Shown here: one piece after another, positions 1 through 7,762 of the stretch
How the letters are laid out: the number at the start of each line of letters is the position of its first letter
Numbering within the stretch: the first letter of the stretch is position 1
Origin: Snodgrassella alvi
Lineage (GTDB): Bacteria > Pseudomonadota > Gammaproteobacteria > Burkholderiales > Neisseriaceae
Assembly: GCF_002777825.1 (NCBI RefSeq)
Contig: NZ_MEIR01000036.1
Coordinates: 1-34,998, forward strand
Length of the DNA: 34,998 nt
Reading direction: 5' to 3'
The notes under the pieces: model-generated
What the model saw: the letters and a program-made list of their open reading frames with translations, nothing else
Database searches by the model: none
What the model was told of the DNA's origin: nothing
Position numbers and translations under genes: made by a program

Positions 1-36
1 ACGGATAAAATAAATCAAGTAAACGGTAATAAATAA
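1..36 (+). CDS. 3' end of a small membrane protein gene (type B copy), cut by the window edge
   Basis: The first 11 codons and stop read TDKINQVNGNK, identical to the C-terminus of the complete type B gene that ends at 925. The gene therefore began left of the window. It shows that the array of alternating A and B genes extends further left. The function is unknown, as for the other copies. Confidence 0.75.
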   Translation, partial: TDKINQVNGNK

Positions 37-103
37 GAAAATCAGCATTGACTGTTATCAGTGAATTTAACCAGTCTATAATAAAGTATTGGAGTGATTG
101 CTA

Positions 104-502
104 ATGAAAAAAATTATAAATATCATAAAAGTGCTAGTTTATTCTGCATTTTCTTATTGGTTATGCCTGTTTTCCTCATCCAGTTTTTATGGTGATTTTA
201 ATCTTTATAAAACAGTAAAAAGTGACGATGGTGAGTACTATGCCAATATATATAAACATTTGCCCACATCACCTATTTCTATTGTGCAAATATTAGAGGG
301 CAATAAATATTTTATTGTTTTATATAATAAAAAGGGCGAGGAATTATGGAGATGTTCTTATTTTGAATATGTTAGCGAACAGGCATTATTTGAAAAAATG
401 TCTTTTCCTGATAAACAAGATAATAGTTTTACGTTTCCAACCAATCATGGTTATGACGGCCCTGATTTTTCCAAAACCATACGTAATCATAAATTACAGT
501 AA
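104..502 (+). CDS. Small one-pass membrane protein, type A copy 1 (unknown function)
   Basis: This is a 132-residue protein. The ATG at 104 is preferred over an in-frame TTG at 98 because GGAG at 91-94 sits 9 nt upstream of it. A basic start (KKIINIIK) is followed by a hydrophobic stretch (about residues 8-23), consistent with a membrane anchor or uncleaved signal, then SSSSFYGDFNLY and a soluble part with GEYY, HLPT, VLYN and GEELW. The protein is identical to the copy at 993-1391 and shares its N-terminal pattern with the type B gene that follows 21 nt later. The pattern FYGDFNL...DGEYY...LP resembles short membrane-anchored families near Rhs-type toxin loci (DUF6201-like, from memory). An immunity role is a guess from tandem amplification, not from any catalytic signature. 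Confidence 0.8.
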   Translation: MKKIINIIKVLVYSAFSYWLCLFSSSSFYGDFNLYKTVKSDDGEYYANIYKHLPTSPISIVQILEGNKYFIVLYNKKGEELWRCSYFEYVSEQALFEKMSFPDKQDNSFTFPTNHGYDGPDFSKTIRNHKLQ

Positions 503-523
503 ATCATTTTATATAAGCGGCTT

Positions 524-925
524 ATGAAAAAGATATTGCTAAAGCTCATTATTTTATCTTCATCTTGTCTGGCTATTGTATGGTTACTGTTGTTTTCATC
601 ATCCAGCTTTTATGGTGATTTTAATTTGTATTACACCAAAGAGGGCGATGATGGTGAGTATTACTTAAATATGTATCAACATCTGCCCACCACACCGATT
701 GCGGTCTATAAGCTGATAGATGGATACGACAAATATTTTTGGGTTTTATATAATAAAGATGGCAAGGAGATATGGCATTCACCTTATTATGCCTATTTAA
801 GTGATGATATATCTGGTATGGCTATTCCTACTAAAAAAAACAATTTATTAAGGTATTCAAGTAATGGTGGATGGGAAGAGATTGATTTAACGGATAAAAT
901 AAATCAAGTAAACGGTAATAAATAA
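524..925 (+). CDS. Small one-pass membrane protein, type B copy (unknown function)
   Basis: This is a 133-residue paralogue of the type A neighbour, starting 21 nt after its stop, so the two are probably co-transcribed. Lysines MKKILLK precede a hydrophobic segment (about residues 5-23), then LFSSSSFYGDFNLYYTKEG, DGEYYLNMYQHLPTTPIA, a variable loop (DGYDKYF), WVLYNKDGKEIWHSP and a tail ending TDKINQVNGNK. Compared with the B copy at 1413-1811 the first 34 residues are the same, while residues 36-115 differ at scattered positions. The predicted topology is a short cytoplasmic tail, one helix and a periplasmic domain. The function is unknown; see the type A entry for the immunity-like idea. Confidence 0.8.
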   Translation: MKKILLKLIILSSSCLAIVWLLLFSSSSFYGDFNLYYTKEGDDGEYYLNMYQHLPTTPIAVYKLIDGYDKYFWVLYNKDGKEIWHSPYYAYLSDDISGMAIPTKKNNLLRYSSNGGWEEIDLTDKINQVNGNK

Positions 926-1514
926 GAAAATCAGCATTGACTGTTATCAGTGAATTTAACCAGTCTATAATAAAGTATTGGAGTGATTGCTAATGAAAAA
1001 AATTATAAATATCATAAAAGTGCTAGTTTATTCTGCATTTTCTTATTGGTTATGCCTGTTTTCCTCATCCAGTTTTTATGGTGATTTTAATCTTTATAAA
1101 ACAGTAAAAAGTGACGATGGTGAGTACTATGCCAATATATATAAACATTTGCCCACATCACCTATTTCTATTGTGCAAATATTAGAGGGCAATAAATATT
1201 TTATTGTTTTATATAATAAAAAGGGCGAGGAATTATGGAGATGTTCTTATTTTGAATATGTTAGCGAACAGGCATTATTTGAAAAAATGTCTTTTCCTGA
1301 TAAACAAGATAATAGTTTTACGTTTCCAACCAATCATGGTTATGACGGCCCTGATTTTTCCAAAACCATACGTAATCATAAATTACAGTAAATCATTTTA
1401 TATAAGCGGCTTATGAAAAAGATATTGCTAAAGCTCATTATTTTATCTTCATCTTGTCTGGCTATTGTATGGTTACTGTTGTTTTCATCATCCAGCTTTT
1501 ATGGTGATTTTAAT
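890..1514 (+). repeat. Direct repeat, right copy (identical to 1-625)
   Basis: This is the second copy of the 625-bp identical tract. It covers the 3' end of a type B gene, the 67-bp spacer, the whole type A gene at 993-1391 and the first 34 codons of the type B gene at 1413. Beyond 1514 the two B genes diverge with many synonymous and non-synonymous changes, so the identity stops inside a coding region. Confidence 0.92.
993..1391 (+). CDS. Small one-pass membrane protein, type A copy 2 (identical to copy 1)
   Basis: The 132 residues and the DNA are identical to the gene at 104-502. The ATG at 993 has the same GGAG 9 nt upstream. It has a membrane anchor at about residues 8-23 followed by a roughly 105-residue exported or periplasmic part. 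It lies 67 bp after the preceding type B gene and 21 bp before the next one, so the A-B order repeats. Retention of two identical intact copies suggests gene dosage, a reservoir for recombination, or simply a very recent duplication. Confidence 0.8.
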   Translation: MKKIINIIKVLVYSAFSYWLCLFSSSSFYGDFNLYKTVKSDDGEYYANIYKHLPTSPISIVQILEGNKYFIVLYNKKGEELWRCSYFEYVSEQALFEKMSFPDKQDNSFTFPTNHGYDGPDFSKTIRNHKLQ

Positions 1515-1811
1515 CTGTGTTATACAGAAGAAGGCGATGATGGTGAGTATTACTTAAATATGTATCAACATCTGCCCACCACACCGATTGCGGTCTATAA
1601 GCTGATAGTTGGAGACAGATATTTTTGGGTTTTATATAACAAAGAGGGCAAGGAGATATGGCATTCGCCTCATTATGCCTATTTAAGTGATACGGTAGGT
1701 GGTTTGGTTGTTCCTACTAAAAAAAGCAATTTATTAAGGTATTCAAGTAATGAAGGATGGGAAGCGATTGATTTAACGGATAAAATAAATCAAGTAAACG
1801 GTAAAAAATAA
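1413..1811 (+). CDS. Small one-pass membrane protein, type B copy (diverged)
   Basis: This is a 132-residue type B paralogue. Its first 34 residues match those of the gene at 524-925. After that it differs: CYTEEG for YYTKEG, VGDRYF for DGYDKYF, SDTVGGLVVP for SDDISGMAIP, and EGWEAIDL for GGWEEIDL. The conserved framework FYGDFNL, DGEYYLNMYQHLPTTPIAVYKL, WVLYNK, GKEIWHSP and LTDKINQVNG is kept. Differences concentrated in short surface-like loops on a fixed framework are what one would expect of a binding protein changing specificity, but this is only inferred from two sequences. Confidence 0.8.
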   Translation: MKKILLKLIILSSSCLAIVWLLLFSSSSFYGDFNLCYTEEGDDGEYYLNMYQHLPTTPIAVYKLIVGDRYFWVLYNKEGKEIWHSPHYAYLSDTVGGLVVPTKKSNLLRYSSNEGWEAIDLTDKINQVNGKK

Positions 1812-1878
1812 GAAAATCAGCATTGATTGTTATCAGTGAATTTAACCAGCCTATAATAAAATATCGGAGTGATTGCTA

Positions 1879-1992
1879 ATGAAAAAAATTATAAATATCA
1901 TAAAAGTGCTAGTTTATTCTGCATTTTCTTATTGGTTATGCCTGTTTTCCTCATCCAGTTTTTATGGAGATTTTAATCTGTATCAGCATTGA
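1879..1992 (+). pseudogene. Truncated third type A copy (37 codons)
   Basis: From ATG 1879, with the same GGAG-like site upstream (CGGAGTGATTGCTA), the reading frame copies type A through MKKIINIIKVLVYSAFSYWL and on to FYGDFNLY, then reads QH and stops at 1990. The frame breaks inside TATCAGCATTGAT. The same ATCAGCATTGA string follows each intact type B gene (for example 1816-1826), so the truncation looks like a deletion that joined the gene to downstream spacer through short homology. What remains is little more than the membrane anchor; it could still be translated as a 37-residue peptide. Confidence 0.75.
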
Positions 1993-2171
1993 TCACCTTT
2001 ACTCATTGCTGCACAAACAGTTTTATAAATCGTATATTTGCTTAGGTTTTTCTCTATAAGCTGTCTTTGTTTGTTAGACTTTTCATCAATATGGGCACAT
2101 ATTGATATATAAGTAATAAAGTATTGTCTTAATTGATATTTATCTTGCACTAATTTTAACTAAATTAACCA

Positions 2172-2208
2172 CAATAAAAACGCAGACTGCCACACAGTGC
2201 AGCCTGCG
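2172..2208 (-). terminator. Intrinsic terminator of the bioH-bioC-patatin operon
   Basis: On the minus strand a 10-bp stem CGCAGGCTGC / GCAGTCTGCG (one G-U pair), with an 8-nt loop, is followed by TTTTTATT. It lies 24 bp beyond the patatin stop codon. The interval 1993-2171 shows no other gene. Confidence 0.85.
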
Positions 2209-2231
2209 CAGATTATTTTAATCTATATACC

Positions 2232-3122
2232 TTAGTTAACCTGATATTTAGATAAAGCAGCACGAATTTGTGGTAAAGCGGCACGGGCGGCCTGTTCGCC
2301 TAGCTGGATGGCCTGAGTTTTCTGGTCAAAGCCGCCAACAGCGCCCAGTTTCTGTACCTGTGGGCGGATAACCACCTGTGCTTTGCCCAGCTCGCTACTT
2401 AATGCGGAAGCACTCATGATATTAAGGCTCTGGTCAAGGTAAGAAAAGAAACCTTCGCTGGTAAGGCGTGCAGGTTTGGCAGAAATATCTACAGCAATCA
2501 CCACATTGGCGCCAAGTTGCTTAGCGGCACTAACTGGTACGGGCGCAACCAGACCACCATCTACAAAACGTTTGTTACCGATAACGGCAGGCTGAAAAAT
2601 ATTGGGAATACTGGCAGAAGCCCGCACAGCCTGCCCTGCATTACCACTGGTGAAAACAGCCATGCGTCCGGTTCCAAATTCAGTGGCTACTGCGCCAAAG
2701 CGGATAGGAAATTGCTGAATCTGCTTATTACGTACCTTGGTGTTGATGTAATCTTGCAGTTTCTGCCCCTTGATAAAGCCAGAAGTAGACAGTACTGGGT
2801 CGACCAGATCGGATTTATTCAGTATTTCAGCTTCCAGTTCCAGCCGGTCGGGACTCATACCGGAAGCATACATACTGCCTACCAGTGCTCCGGCACTGGT
2901 GCCGGTAACGATGTGCACCGGAATATGGTTTTCCTGTAAAACTTTAATTACGCCAATATGGGCAAAACCCTTGGAAACACCGCCACCAAGCGCCAGCCCA
3001 ATGATGGCACGAGGCTTGGCTGGAGCTGCTGGAGTGGCCGGAGCAGTACTTTTGCAGGCGGTAATGGTGGCCAATGTAGTAATAATCAGTACGCTATTGC
3101 GCAGCAGTGCTGTGAATTTCAT
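2232..3122 (-). CDS. Patatin-like phospholipase, lipoprotein (RssA/NTE type)
   Basis: This is a 296-residue predicted serine acyl hydrolase. The N-terminal signal ends in a lipobox, ITAC with Cys23, so the protein is probably lipid-anchored in the envelope. A linker rich in Ala and Pro follows. The patatin core has the glycine-rich oxyanion loop GGGVSKG (46-52), the nucleophile elbow GTSAG (74-78, Ser76) and the catalytic DGG (188-190, Asp188), giving a complete Ser-Asp dyad. The family removes acyl chains from phospholipids or lysophospholipids; the substrate here is unknown. The gene starts 6 bp after the bioC stop and is last in the leftward bioH-bioC operon, just before a strong terminator. 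No acidic cluster or toxin-like fusion is present, so a housekeeping lipid-turnover role is more likely than virulence. Confidence 0.88.
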   Translation of the reverse strand: MKFTALLRNSVLIITTLATITACKSTAPATPAAPAKPRAIIGLALGGGVSKGFAHIGVIKVLQENHIPVHIVTGTSAGALVGSMYASGMSPDRLELEAEILNKSDLVDPVLSTSGFIKGQKLQDYINTKVRNKQIQQFPIRFGAVATEFGTGRMAVFTSGNAGQAVRASASIPNIFQPAVIGNKRFVDGGLVAPVPVSAAKQLGANVVIAVDISAKPARLTSEGFFSYLDQSLNIMSASALSSELGKAQVVIRPQVQKLGAVGGFDQKTQAIQLGEQAARAALPQIRAALSKYQVN

Positions 3123-3128
3123 ATGATA

Positions 3129-3944
3129 TTAAGATACGGATGTTTTAGTTGAAGATGAAGAGTAAAACTGTATTGGTGCAGCATTGTCTGGGAGTACTTG
3201 TTTTTTAATACCATGTCCATACACCAGTTCAAGAGTTACATTGTGGATATCATTGTCTTGCCATGCTTTGGCCAGAATACGTATCGCATCGATTTCATTG
3301 TCAAACTGTAAACTTTGCCACAGGCCGGCCGTGCGCATATCATCAATAAAGCGCTCTGCCCTAGTGTATTGCAGGGTAAGCGTGTTCATATCCATCACTG
3401 GATCGTAAAAGCTGTGCTGATAAAGCATGTCCCCAAGGTCGTGCATGTCCAGCAGGCGCGGAGTTTTGACAACTATACCCTCTGCACGCCACAGTGTCAG
3501 AACTTCTTTCAGGGTATCCGGACCAAAATGACTGAAAAACAACAAACCATCCGGCTGCAAAGCTTCTGCCCAGTTTTTTATCACCGCTATTGGATCCGCC
3601 TGATGAATCAGGCCGAGATTACTCCATACCATATCGGCATCCTGATTGCCGGGAAGCTGGTCGGAAATAGTCTGTGCAGGCAGATTGCCATTGAGTTTCT
3701 GCCACCAGCTTAATTTGGTTTTGCGAATGGCCTGAGCCGCCTGTAAATAGGTATCGCGGCTGTCGAATTCCTGAAACTGTGCATGTGGATAACGCATTTT
3801 AAGCAGCCGGTAGCTTTCATTGCCATCTGCTGCGGCCAGCAGGATGTGTTCCGGTGGCTGTCTCAGAATGCTCAGGCGTTCGTCCAAAGTGGCAGCCAGA
3901 TGTGCATGAAGAAACCAGTCTGGCTGGTGTGGCAGAGTTGTCAT
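3129..3944 (-). CDS. bioC: BioC-like malonyl-ACP O-methyltransferase
   Basis: This is a 271-residue class I SAM-dependent methyltransferase of the BioC type. BioC methylates malonyl-ACP so that the fatty-acid synthesis machinery can build the pimeloyl chain of biotin; BioH, encoded just upstream, removes the methyl ester. The BioC hallmarks are DADMVWSNLGLIHQ (102-115), LQPDGLLFFSHFGPDTLKEV (129-148) and the later DMHDLGDMLYQHSFYDPVMD block. The ATG at 3944 overlaps the bioH stop as ATGA, indicating translational coupling; an in-frame TTG at 3959 is less likely. Odd point: motif I, normally DxGxGxG, reads LLAAADGNESYRLL (35-48) with little glycine, so SAM binding may be altered. This could be a catalytically weakened relative, but the context argues for biotin synthesis. 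Confidence 0.82.
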   Translation of the reverse strand: MTTLPHQPDWFLHAHLAATLDERLSILRQPPEHILLAAADGNESYRLLKMRYPHAQFQEFDSRDTYLQAAQAIRKTKLSWWQKLNGNLPAQTISDQLPGNQDADMVWSNLGLIHQADPIAVIKNWAEALQPDGLLFFSHFGPDTLKEVLTLWRAEGIVVKTPRLLDMHDLGDMLYQHSFYDPVMDMNTLTLQYTRAERFIDDMRTAGLWQSLQFDNEIDAIRILAKAWQDNDIHNVTLELVYGHGIKKQVLPDNAAPIQFYSSSSTKTSVS

Positions 3945-4693
3945 GAATATCGTTCCCAAAACTGACCCAGTACCCGGGTAAATTCATCAGGATGGCTTAA
4001 AAATGGTGTGTGTGCCGCCTGCGGCAGAAGACACCATTCGCTTTGTGGCAGCTGCTGATGCAGATATTCACCCATGCGTGGCGGGGTAATGGCATCGCGG
4101 CCACCATAAATCAATAATACCGGACAGTTTATGCTACTGAGTAAAGGGCGTAAATCTGCCTGTTCTAACGCATGCAAAGCAGCGTTAAGGGCAGCAGGCG
4201 CCCCATACTGGCTGATAGCCGTCACCAGACTATTGAGGCATGCGCGTGCACCAGTATCTGCATACAGCATCTGCAACTGTAGAAACTGTTGCATGTATTT
4301 GGGATAATCTTCACTGAATCTGCTGGACATCATATTGAGGCTAACACGCTGTAAACCTTGTGGGTAGTCACTGTCGGCCATCAGTTTGGCCAGACTGGCA
4401 GTCAGGCACAGCGAGGCTACTTTCTCTGGATAGCGTGCTGCCAAACTCAATGCCACCATGCCCCCCAGTGACCAGCCAAGTAAATGGGTACGGGTGGTTA
4501 GTTGCGCGGCCAGTTGGTCGGCAATGCTGTCTATATTAAAAGTGCCATCAAATGGTGCACAGCCATGGCCGGGCAAATCCGGTATATAGCAGTATTTTTG
4601 CCATATGGCCGGCAGATGCGCCAGCAAGGGGTCGAATATATGATGATTGGCGCCCCAGCCGTGAATCAGTAAGGTATGAGGAGGTGTGATCAT
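3941..4693 (-). CDS. bioH: Pimeloyl-[ACP] methyl ester esterase BioH
   Basis: This is an alpha/beta hydrolase of about 250 residues in the cytoplasm that demethylates pimeloyl-ACP methyl ester at the end of pimeloyl chain assembly. From the ATG at 4693 it shows the oxyanion region LIHGWGANHHIF (9-20), the nucleophile elbow GWSLG (73-77, Ser75), Asp200 in YGGRD and His228 in QAAHTPF, a complete triad. A GTG at 4714 would add seven residues; the ATG is preferred because the HGWG motif then lies at the usual distance from the N-terminus. The start overlaps the comF start on the other strand, so the two promoters must lie inside each other's coding region or nearby. It is the first gene of the leftward bio operon. 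Confidence 0.88.
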   Translation of the reverse strand: MITPPHTLLIHGWGANHHIFDPLLAHLPAIWQKYCYIPDLPGHGCAPFDGTFNIDSIADQLAAQLTTRTHLLGWSLGGMVALSLAARYPEKVASLCLTASLAKLMADSDYPQGLQRVSLNMMSSRFSEDYPKYMQQFLQLQMLYADTGARACLNSLVTAISQYGAPAALNAALHALEQADLRPLLSSINCPVLLIYGGRDAITPPRMGEYLHQQLPQSEWCLLPQAAHTPFLSHPDEFTRVLGQFWERYS

Positions 4694-5402
4694 GGGTATA
4701 ATTTCATTACTCACTTCATTTTGGCACGCATGTATCGGTGTGCCCCATTGCTTATTATGCCACGATTATGCACCTGTCTCAGGTTTGTGCCGGGCGTGCT
4801 GGAATGATATGGCCGCTTTGCAGCGTACCGATACAGATATATGTCCGCGTTGCTGTGGTGGCCGATTATTGGCCGGACTTTGCGAGCAGTGTCAGCAGCA
4901 ATGGCCGTTTACCACCTTGTATGCCAGTTACCGCTATGCAGCGCCATTGCAACAGATGCTGAGCGCATTCAAGCATCAGCGCCAGCTCGCCTTACTGGAT
5001 ACACTGGCATCACTGATGCTGGCACAGCCGCCGCAATGGCTGGAGCAAGTAAAGATAGATGCTGTACTGGCCATGCCATTGAGCCGCAAACGTCTGTTTG
5101 AACGGGGTTTTAATCAGAGCCAGCTGCTTGCCGCAATCATTGCCCGGCATTATGCGCTGCCTGTGCTGCGGCCAGACTGCGTACAACGTAGCTACCGGCC
5201 GCCACAATCTACTTTGAGAAAATCGGCACGCCAGCGCAATGTACGCGGTGTATTTCGTCTTAATCATGCAGTAAAAAAACGTAACCTGTTGTTAATTGAT
5301 GATGTTGTGACCACTGGCGCAACAATTACTGAATTGGCTCAAACCCTTAAGAAATCGGGCGCTTCACGGATTTATGTCTGGACACTGGCACATCCGGAAT
5401 GA
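4692..5402 (+). CDS. comF: ComF family protein (competence-associated phosphoribosyltransferase-like)
   Basis: This is a 236-residue protein of the ComF/GntX family. The ATG at 4692 has GAGG 7 nt upstream (4681-4684). The N-terminus carries two four-cysteine clusters, C20-C23-C33-C36 and C51-C54-C64-C67, likely binding zinc. The C-terminal half is a type I phosphoribosyltransferase fold with the PRPP-binding signature LLLIDDVVTTGATITE (199-214). ComF proteins are required for natural transformation in several bacteria, acting on incoming single-stranded DNA in the cytoplasm. Its start region overlaps bioH head to head. Natural competence would fit with the uptake-sequence-like repeats near the LRR genes. 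Confidence 0.87.
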   Translation: MGIISLLTSFWHACIGVPHCLLCHDYAPVSGLCRACWNDMAALQRTDTDICPRCCGGRLLAGLCEQCQQQWPFTTLYASYRYAAPLQQMLSAFKHQRQLALLDTLASLMLAQPPQWLEQVKIDAVLAMPLSRKRLFERGFNQSQLLAAIIARHYALPVLRPDCVQRSYRPPQSTLRKSARQRNVRGVFRLNHAVKKRNLLLIDDVVTTGATITELAQTLKKSGASRIYVWTLAHPE

Positions 5403-5726
5403 AAAATCTTTGACAGAAAAAGGGCTATTTGGCATAGTGTCGCCCTGTTAAATAACTGATTCAATTATTAACTGCGTTACAATTTTGGCATTTTGCCAAT
5501 TAGTAAGCAACTTTCTGAACCCGCCAATGTGCTGTAATGAATAACAGCCGGTGTTTGTTCTTGCCAATTGAGGTTACAGCCTCTCCCGCCACATTTTAAA
5601 GTGGCCGCTGCTGTTTTTTGCTGTCTTAGTATAAATTCAGTTTTTACCAGATAAAGTATTATTGTGAACAACAATAGTTGTGTGTCTGGTTTTTGCGTCT
5701 TTTACTCAAAGAAACGGAAATACGGT

Positions 5727-6476
5727 TTGATCAGGATTAAAGTATTATTTGTTAGTGTGGCAATGATGTTTGGTTTCAGTATGGCCTATGCCAAACAGAC
5801 CAGTAATTTGTCAGCGCCGGTTTATCATGCTAAAAAATCAGTATCTAATCTTAAAGTAGTACCTGCAGAACATCTGCATAAAACAGCTAATCTTAGCTAT
5901 CAGGTAGCGGGCAAACGTTATTACCCGCTGCAAAAAGTGGCCAGTTTCAGTCAGGTAGGCCGAGCCTCCTACTATGGTCAGAATTTTCAAGGGCGCCGCA
6001 CTTCATCCGGTGAGCGTTTTAACAGCCAGATGCTTACTGCTGCTCACCCAACCTTGCCTATCCCCAGTTATGCCCGGGTAACCAATCTGTCCAATGGCAA
6101 GACAGTGGTCGTACGTGTCAACGATCGTGGCCCGTTTCACGCTAACCGGGTAATGGATTTATCCTATGCCGCAGCGCAACAGTTAGGTTTCGTCCGTGCC
6201 GGTACCGCTCAGGTACGGGTAGAACAGATTGTGCCCGGGGAACGTATTCAGCCGGCTGGCACAGGTGGCAGTATTTATGTAGACCTACAGCGGTTTGGCA
6301 GCAAAGAAAAAGCCCAGCAATATCTGAAAGCAACCTCACAGCATTTGCTGGCGGCCGGAAGCCAACATCAGGTCAAGCTGGTAAAAGTTAAAGACAGCTA
6401 TGTTGTCCGCATGGGGCCTTTTCAGCAGCAGCAACGTGCTGATGAAGCGAAAAAATCAATGTTAACCGCATTGTAA
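5727..6476 (+). CDS. rlpA: RlpA family septal-ring lytic transglycosylase with SPOR domain
   Basis: This is an exported murein hydrolase of about 249 residues. The TTG at 5727 is chosen because GGA lies 7 nt before it and the product then begins with a compact signal peptide ([17 protein letters not shown], cleavage after AYA22); a GTG at 5664 gives a 21-residue longer, less typical leader. The double-psi beta-barrel domain covers about 78-167, with [20 protein letters not shown] and [11 protein letters not shown] (catalytic Asp133 by family analogy, His107 in TAAHPTLP). A SPOR domain (181-249) targets denuded glycan at the division site. Unlike E. coli RlpA there is no lipobox cysteine, so the protein is probably soluble in the periplasm. 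A strong terminator follows. Confidence 0.88.
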   Translation: MIRIKVLFVSVAMMFGFSMAYAKQTSNLSAPVYHAKKSVSNLKVVPAEHLHKTANLSYQVAGKRYYPLQKVASFSQVGRASYYGQNFQGRRTSSGERFNSQMLTAAHPTLPIPSYARVTNLSNGKTVVVRVNDRGPFHANRVMDLSYAAAQQLGFVRAGTAQVRVEQIVPGERIQPAGTGGSIYVDLQRFGSKEKAQQYLKATSQHLLAAGSQHQVKLVKVKDSYVVRMGPFQQQQRADEAKKSMLTAL

Positions 6477-6496
6477 ACCCTGCTATCAGGTCGGAA

Positions 6497-6527
6497 AAAA
6501 GCCCGTGGTATCATGCACGGGCTTTTG
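6497..6527 (+). terminator. Intrinsic terminator after rlpA
   Basis: A 7-bp stem GCCCGTG/CACGGGC (6501-6507 and 6516-6522), flanked by AAAA and TTTT, forms a standard terminator 20 bp after rlpA and before ruvA. The flanking A-tract would also allow some function on the other strand. Confidence 0.88.
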
Positions 6528-6555
6528 TCTATTTGCTAGTTGGAAAAGGAATATA

Positions 6556-7134
6556 ATGATTGGCCGTTTACGTGGAATTGTACTGGAAAAAAATCCGCCT
6601 GTAGTCGTACTTGATGTTCATGGCGTGGGCTACGAGGCTCAAGTATCCATGCAAACCTTTTACACCTTGCCGGCAGTGGGAGAAGAAACAGCACTGTATA
6701 CACAGCTAGTGGTACGTGAAGACGCCCATCTGCTATTTGGTTTTGGCACCCGCGAAGAACGGGAGACATTCCGTGCACTAGTAAAAGTAAGCGGTATTGG
6801 TGCCAAAAGTGCTTTGGGCATATTATCCACCCTTACCAGCGATGAATTGGCTACGGCGATTGCCACCGAAGACATTAAACGCCTGACAGCCGCTCCCGGT
6901 ATCGGTAAAAAAACCGCCGAACGCATGGCACTGGAATTACGGGGCAAGCTCTCCGGTGGTAGCAATGCCGCTGGCCTGTTTACCCCAGAAGCCGCTGGTG
7001 GTAGCGAAGATATTATCAATACACTGCTTGCTTTAGGTTATACCGATAAAGAGGCTCGTACAGCCTGTAAAGATATACCGGCAGGCACAGATATCAGTGA
7101 AGGTGTACGGCTGGCCTTAAAAAATATGCTATAA
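6556..7134 (+). CDS. ruvA: Holliday junction DNA helicase subunit RuvA
   Basis: This is a 192-residue DNA-binding subunit of the RuvAB branch-migration motor. The ATG at 6556 gives the canonical start MIGRLRG and has AAAGGA 5 nt upstream. Domain I is the OB-fold (1-65). Domain II carries two helix-hairpin-helix motifs, VSGIGAKSA (78-86) and APGIGKKTA (113-121). A flexible linker (132-148) leads to domain III (149-192, [15 protein letters not shown]), which contacts RuvB. Length and motifs match the family. ruvB and ruvC are not adjacent, unlike the enterobacterial arrangement. The 5'-nucleotidase gene begins 41 bp downstream and may be co-transcribed. Confidence 0.95.
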   Translation: MIGRLRGIVLEKNPPVVVLDVHGVGYEAQVSMQTFYTLPAVGEETALYTQLVVREDAHLLFGFGTREERETFRALVKVSGIGAKSALGILSTLTSDELATAIATEDIKRLTAAPGIGKKTAERMALELRGKLSGGSNAAGLFTPEAAGGSEDIINTLLALGYTDKEARTACKDIPAGTDISEGVRLALKNML

Positions 7135-7175
7135 CTATTTGTTTGATAATTACACAAGCCACCATAGGAATTTGT

Positions 7176-7724
7176 ATGGTCTCTAAATTGATTTTGCTGG
7201 ATCAGGATGGCGTTTTAGCCGACTTTGAACAGGGAGTACGGCAACTATGGCAGCAGACTTATGAACAACCACTGCCATTGGCTGAGCGCAGGCATTTTTA
7301 CCTGTGTGATGATATGGCACCCAAGTATCATCAACAGCTAGCCCGGATTTATAGCAGCAAAGGTTTTTTCGCCTCCTTACCACCCATGCTAGATGGTATT
7401 GCAGCGGCCAAACGCTTACTGGAAGCCGGTCATGATGTGCGTATCTGTACCTCACCCATTCAGGCTTATCATTACTGTGTAGCTGAAAAATTTGACTGGG
7501 TATGCCAGCATCTGGGCGAAGACTGGCTACAGCGCATTATTTTAGCCAAAGACAAAACATGGGTACGTGGCGATATTCTGATTGATGACAAACCACAGAT
7601 TAGCGGTAGCCTGATACCGCAGTGGCAGCACTGGATTTACGATCAGCCTTACAATCGAACTCAGACCAGGCTGCACCGAGTAAACTGGGCACAGCCGGAA
7701 ACCTGGTCTGAATTATTGCAATAA
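7176..7724 (+). CDS. 5'(3')-deoxyribonucleotidase-like HAD phosphatase (NT5C type)
   Basis: This is a 182-residue cytosolic phosphatase. The ATG at 7176 has TAGGA 6 nt upstream; an earlier TTG at 7143 is unlikely. Haloacid dehalogenase motif I is LDQDGVLADFE (8-18; nucleophile Asp9, acid/base Asp11), motif II is CTSP (91-94), a lysine lies near 125-127 and motif IV is DILIDDKP (133-140). These fit the NT5C family that dephosphorylates (deoxy)ribonucleoside monophosphates and helps balance nucleotide pools. It sits close behind ruvA and before an S51 peptidase gene; neither neighbour fixes its substrate. Confidence 0.85.
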   Translation: MVSKLILLDQDGVLADFEQGVRQLWQQTYEQPLPLAERRHFYLCDDMAPKYHQQLARIYSSKGFFASLPPMLDGIAAAKRLLEAGHDVRICTSPIQAYHYCVAEKFDWVCQHLGEDWLQRIILAKDKTWVRGDILIDDKPQISGSLIPQWQHWIYDQPYNRTQTRLHRVNWAQPETWSELLQ

Positions 7725-7762
7725 TGACCATACAGGATAAATAGAAAGATTGGAGACTAGCA

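Larger units (their letters stand above)
1..625 (+). repeat. Direct repeat, left copy (625 bp or more, identical to 890-1514)
   Basis: Bases 1-625 match 890-1514 without a difference that I can find; the first mismatch is T at 626 against C at 1515. The period is 889 bp. The unit holds the end of a type B gene, the intergenic spacer, a whole type A gene and the start of the next type B gene. Perfect identity points to very recent duplication or gene conversion. The true left boundary lies outside the window. Confidence 0.92.

Noticed and set aside
315-527. 70-codon frame overlapping the small membrane protein gene (also at 1204-1416)
   Set aside because: It lies in another frame of the better supported type A gene and has no ribosome site; its duplication merely reflects the repeat.
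5403-5726. Palindrome near TTGGCATTTTGCCAA and the leftward frame 5477-5674
   Set aside because: The palindrome is a short 6-bp stem without a T tract, and the frame has no ribosome site or recognisable protein features.
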